This document shows, one piece after another, positions 62,701 to 64,000 of a stretch of DNA of 64,000 bases. Position 1 is the stretch's first letter. The number at the start of each line of letters is the position of its first letter. The notes beneath the pieces are model-generated. The model did not search any database. It saw only the letters and a list, made by a program, of their open reading frames with translations, and had not been told where the DNA came from. A program made the position numbers and the translations under genes. This DNA is from Chthoniobacteraceae bacterium (GTDB lineage: Bacteria; Verrucomicrobiota; Verrucomicrobiia; Chthoniobacterales; Chthoniobacteraceae): contig CANJNZ010000007.1 of NCBI GenBank assembly GCA_947476045.1, forward strand, positions 32,171 to 96,170. Direction: 5' to 3'.

Positions 62701-64000
62701 CCCGGTGCGACCATCAGCATGACGGCCACGCTGTCCAACGCCGGTAGCGGAAATCTGGACGCCAACCTCGCCAGCACCGGAGGACTGAGCGTGACCGCGC
62801 TGACTTCGAGCAGCGATCCCGTGGTGAATGGAACACCCGCCAGCGTCACCGGCACGATCAACACCGGCACGACCGCAGGCGCACAAAGCTGGCAGGTCAC
62901 CAACACCGACGCACTCGCGCTGAACACGACAGTGAACATCGGCGGAACGGTGAACGTCTCTGATCTCGCCAACGCAAAATACACGGGCGCGACGCTGGCC
63001 TTTGGAAATTTGCACAAGCTCGCCAGCGCAGGCAGCCAGTCGGTGGCCTTTGGCAACCAGACCGTGACGAACGCGAGCTTCCAGGATTCGCTGAACGTCT
63101 CGGCCTCGACAGGAAATACGACCGTCACCGCAACGGGTTTCACCGGGCTCGCGCCAAGCACCAACGGCGTCACCACAAACAACCTGACTTTCTCCGTCAG
63201 CACTGCCGCAGTCGGAAGCCTCGCGAGCACACCCACGCTGACACTCACGAGCAATGCCAACGGCGTCGCCGGTTTGAGCAATGGCACTGCAAACGTAGTG
63301 GGTTCGCCGTCCGCGATCACGATCACCGGGCAGGTTTATTCCGGGCTGATGATCTGGAATGGCGCGTCCGGAAATTGGAACACGGACGCCAACTGGAACG
63401 ACTCACAATCAGCCGCTGTCCATGCGACGCCGGGATTGGATGCCGGCTTCACAGGCGTGGACACCGCCACCTTCGGCAACACCGCCGGCGCGGTGACTGT
63501 GAATATGAACGGCGCGGCCCCCAGTCTCAACGCGATATCTTTCAACAACACCGGCAGCTACACCATCGCCGGGGCCAGCGCGATCAAACTCGCGGGCACC
63601 ACGCCATCCATCACATCCACAGGCACGCAAATCATCAGCGCGCCGCTCACGCTGGGCGGTAATCTCGGAGTTATAGTCAGCAACTCCGGCGACATCCTCA
63701 CACTGTCCGGTGCAATCGGCCAGACCATCAGCGCGGGCCTGACGAAATCCGGCGCAGGCAAACTTGTGCTCGGCGGAACGAACACCTTCACTGGTGCGAC
63801 GACGCTGAGCGCGGGCACACTGAGCGTTGGGGCAGACGCCAATCTCGGAAACGCCAACGCACTCGTCTTCAACGGCGGCACCTTGCAAGTCACTGGCACG
63901 GCATTGACCTCGTATGCGGCGGGAGTCATTGGCAGCCATGCGGTCACGTTGACGCCGAATGCGACCGTCGGCTTCGACATCGCGAATGTGGGGAACACAT
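53710..64000 (+). CDS. giant autotransporter-associated beta-strand repeat protein, 3' end cut by window edge
   Basis: Opens at ATG 53710 and stays open to the window end (3,430 codons and counting), so the C-terminus (perhaps an autotransporter barrel or sorting domain) is not seen. The signal peptide is CALPFAALFAVSASAANIS. Beginning near residue 32, modules of the type WTGATDAVWSTGENWVGG recur (again at about 335 and 3213). They alternate with many autotransporter-associated beta-strand repeats (TLSGNNSYTGGTTVVVGTL, TLTGTNSYSGGTTINGGTL, TLGGANTYTGGTTI-like). A separate Ig-like/choice-of-anchor-type block lies at about residues 2980-3207 (AAVGSLASTPTLTLTSN). It is probably a secreted right-handed beta-helical surface adhesin or protease-resistant fibre. 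Base use is Ala/Gly/Thr-rich like its neighbours; no frameshift is visible. Confidence 0.93.
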   Translation, partial: MKTKPSPLRYRGIRICALPFAALFAVSASAANISWTGATDAVWSTGENWVGGVAPVAADVAVFDAGSMEKLDTSIGAEFSIQELRITTPERLLTIGGLTNTLTLGAGGIGLNVALQDLQLNALVVLAARQSQIGVDRQAFATSAVIHGSVVNLSKIEIADMTFSGPNLFAAVSLYEGEQHDVTSSLRGTKVEKLTFTDFRALSIGVAPQASRAMGELRVSDGSGAVRSAIGGGRKKAKIFSRSVSKTGAKEEIVISKETAEELRMALALKDGTGSLFTLAGVEGGALSDTGLGNADASNVNVSAVNIVAESNQNLGRQYATTRLVPLVSPPLTGAWTGETDANWLTGANWSGSTAPGTGDTAIFNAAAGAGGATISLGTGVTVSTITFDTASAAAYTIGSSGVGNQTLTINDAGAVTINATVASNELFNASIVLGTGAANYTFTNNSPTNTLSFAGGISGGTTGAKTLTIAGAGNTVINGAIATGAGSSVALTVSGTATLGGSNTYGGATTINAGGILNIQNGIALGSNGGATTVNSGGALQVQGSILTLIEGLTLNGGGISNDGALRNISGVNIYNGAVTLASAARIHSDAGRLIFDNTIGTGGNLLIFGGAGDVSAVGVISAAGGLTKEAAGTLGLFAANTFTGNSTLNGGTVLLGSTETAGTSGPLGNKAAAAAGTILFGGGTLQFSPQNANDYSGRFSTAGGQAIKIDTNSRSVTFATNITGSGTSFTKIGLGTLTLGGAANTYDGGTTINGGILLAAAAGNLPASGTLTVNGGGTFSMVNGAADTGYVTNKLSLANGATLAFDWAGASADKLTSTTAATAAGVIGINLTPAAPSGTSTLISAASGLSGVSYFLANNTNFTASLTSSDTAVSVGSFASVAALTSAYWVGNQIAAANTAGVDSAMALSNGTISNWSSAAAYTATGLVPGSTANVFFSVTSGATPTQQGNIVLGSDMSVNSVTFNDTTPVVINGSSALTLFSTGTGAASAISTNQDATINAGVILGANQTWTTAATKTLTLGGGIGNVTAGAGLTIAGTGTTLINGTASYSGATTVNNGATLTFAAGSRKTYLGAGNTLVVNGVVNIAGDVDVHHFGGAGLNGVINISGNGTLTLRSAEGNQDQNAGIGNGGYGMLNITGGAVSVLASGGAPGSMNIENGGNQGLLRVTGGTLNVGTIIFARNGGGPGELTITGGAINKFAGPFVLGDRGSFSTVINVAGGLIDNTNQTIGLSRGTGANAGSAFEVVNFNAGTIITKEFSGANSGYQTIINFNGGTIKASPGISAANFTPTPAATSSISSYVNGAFGAFNGGIVFDTNGSSTTLNSNLLAPTGNGITSLSLATGGSGYTGAPIVTISDSGTTQTGSTTFSSNTIALTNTTGVFVGQSVAGTGIPAGSIVTAVAPNTSVTISQIPTAIGSPTLTFKGQGATAYANVSGGAVTGFVVTNPGVGYVGSVTATLGGGFGTGGSGTAATLNAITTVANTSGGLIKNGAGTLTIGGADTFTGPIAVNAGTLAFGEVVINSNYGVISGAGSITQSGTGVTVLNNNNNTYTGLTTLTGGVLRLNALNALPGGIGSTGGTSALTFNGGVLGLGFGNYSRNLGVTGDVTAANFTGAGGWAAYGADRTVNIGGASAGITWATANTGFNGQAIILGSSTATHTLDLQNPLDLGGSARTVQVDNGFADTDGKLSGLISGTGGGIMKTGAGLLMLTNTSNSYTGATTVNAGILATNANGTLPAGTNVTVSGNAAGVTAVLDLAGNSTTIGTLSFGGSTASSGAAVRTGAGTLTLGGDVTYANGGNPLGATLSGNLSLGAATRTFNVNDSATTPYDLTVSAIISGGVGLTKAQTGTLLLSGANTYSGATIINAGTLQSANNAALNSTPSITVTTVGSSLAVSYGGAVDYSQAQVGTLLAKTTFSANTTALGFDTSNATSAATYGNALSIAAGVTKLGSGTLTLSGNNSYTGGTTVVVGTLILSGTNSGTGTATINGGVLRANDGTGLNTGSLLTINGGVFETGADIVRNGGAAAGNMQITGGNSGFSANGGPVQVAFGGLAAPTALTWGTAPFAVGTLILNGTTANNTLDFKNAVNFGGGARTVQVDSNVATMSGVISNGGTLTKTGGGTLVLSGANSGYTAGLIGIGGTLAVNNAIGSTSVNLFGGSVKVNAGLGGSLPTTATLFFGENNSNFRGGGSFIFDNAGATAATSQTLASIGSQNSQPNDNTVQITRTAAQSVTLTFTAVTNNTTEQGNVINFVAKDDAGGGVNGTDYKIVLGNGLSALVGVGAASYFNITSQNAYFNGSDFAVYDPAGFVRGVKYGVDAFSATSSGGASFAVSGISNQQITGSITAQPSVNLTGQGGGNGNLKIVGASDLTMQAGATLTCSGGGNTGAGGIIKTGGGTSIISGGTAINLSGTQGDIRVDGVTDILNINMPVTFVGNTRLLKSGLGTLILSNGTFAMTDGNSRNRLWINGGIMEVGGNASMNDTSSTITLASGALLKFNSSAPSFVGGSIDGTGSLTVSNGSLRLSNSASYTGVTTLDGGILNIASFANGGTASGVGASSNAASNLLFGGGTLQFTSSTAATTDRLFTIGTANGNSATLDSSGTIVAAAMTFTNTGAIAFGNTNAHTLTLTGTNVAQNTFAPVIGDNTGATSLVKNGVNAWALTGTNSYSGGTTINGGTLTATGPSALGATTGALAVNNTNTGAGNNVVLNLSTTAPTTTGSLSGTIATPASGTNSVTINNGGKLFTVNQTAPGTFAGAITGGGGFTLGSLGGSTLTLTGASNYGGATSVNAGTLALSGGDALGNTVITVAGGATFAAKPGSGIVTAGTTGAGTVGASLTLNAGSAFTMADNGIGTFNLQQNSSFVSGGLLINAPSGTAPTLTFDIGNGTIDLLNVSRGVSTNTVLGQINFAALTGLTSLTPGSYPFITAASGLGASTFTLASSVLVVGSNAYNLTLSNSTATQEVLTITPNGGSGPIQSFVRTAPVSPINARPGATISMTATLSNAGSGNLDANLASTGGLSVTALTSSSDPVVNGTPASVTGTINTGTTAGAQSWQVTNTDALALNTTVNIGGTVNVSDLANAKYTGATLAFGNLHKLASAGSQSVAFGNQTVTNASFQDSLNVSASTGNTTVTATGFTGLAPSTNGVTTNNLTFSVSTAAVGSLASTPTLTLTSNANGVAGLSNGTANVVGSPSAITITGQVYSGLMIWNGASGNWNTDANWNDSQSAAVHATPGLDAGFTGVDTATFGNTAGAVTVNMNGAAPSLNAISFNNTGSYTIAGASAIKLAGTTPSITSTGTQIISAPLTLGGNLGVIVSNSGDILTLSGAIGQTISAGLTKSGAGKLVLGGTNTFTGATTLSAGTLSVGADANLGNANALVFNGGTLQVTGTALTSYAAGVIGSHAVTLTPNATVGFDIANVGNT

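Noticed and set aside
1..64000. tRNA, rRNA, CRISPR, prophage and IS elements
   Set aside because: Looked for across intergenic gaps; no cloverleaf, conserved rRNA block, direct-repeat array, integrase or transposase was seen.

Overview
The window is most likely from a chromosome of a Verrucomicrobiota bacterium. Lineage markers seen together are two cytochrome-type DUF1549/DUF1553 (PSD1) proteins around a DUF1501 protein, a giant autotransporter-associated beta-strand-repeat protein, a PEP-CTERM protein, an H-X9-DG style prepilin protein, Tat-type Gfo/Idh/MocA and CotH proteins, and short iterated intergenic repeats. A planctomycete cannot be excluded without a tree. The DNA is GC-rich and gene-dense, with no rRNA, tRNA, CRISPR array, prophage or IS transposase recognised. 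One housekeeping RNA, RNase P RNA, is clear.

Layout. 1-6.2 kb (minus): PSD1, DUF1501 and PSD1 genes, probably for saprophytic polymer or sugar oxidation; the last gene runs off the left edge. 6.2-8.1 kb: a small membrane protein and a secreted Gfo/Idh/MocA oxidoreductase with a terminator. 8.1-14 kb (minus): a signalling operon of a hybrid sensor kinase (frameshifted as sequenced), two REC-DUF4388 regulators, a DUF2225 protein and a P-loop ATPase. 14.0-14.5 kb: rnpB with promoter and terminator. 14.6-16.7 kb: a SEC-C zinc-motif protein with a RelE-like C-terminus. 17.5-20.1 kb: an mlaE-mlaF-mlaD lipid-transport operon bracketed by two copies of a 70-bp direct repeat. 20.4-22.4 kb: a repeat-rich island (heptamer iterations, three copies of a ~110-bp repeat and a 19-copy 21-bp minisatellite) around one unknown gene. 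22.4-26.2 kb: CotH kinase, rpmB, a small protein, a CobW-type metallochaperone GTPase and a secreted protein. 26.2-29.6 kb: PilV/PilW/PilX-like minor pilin genes. 29.7-34.8 kb: S10 peptidase, an ATP-grasp-like protein, bioA, a 126-bp MITE-like inverted repeat and ruvA. 35-42 kb: a periplasmic protein, a small conserved protein with an isolated nuoA, a Dabb protein, a class III aminotransferase, PTS IIA and argS. 41.8-45 kb: a small Cys/His protein, a stem-loop-rich noncoding block, a prepilin-like protein, a His-rich secreted protein and a PEP-CTERM protein. 45.1-52.1 kb: a B12/radical SAM enzyme, then on the minus strand ribH-nusB-ftsY and a glycan module (GT2, alpha/alpha-toroid protein, flippase-like protein). 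52.2-64 kb: an FG-GAP protein and one open frame of at least 3,430 codons encoding a giant beta-helical surface protein, truncated by the right edge.

The most unusual signals are not classical genes. They are heptamer repeats that have invaded four unrelated coding sequences in frame, dispersed repeats around the mla operon, a MITE-like palindrome, a candidate structured RNA at 42.25-42.56 kb, the SEC-C/RelE fusion, and a possibly metal-linked prepilin/PEP-CTERM operon.
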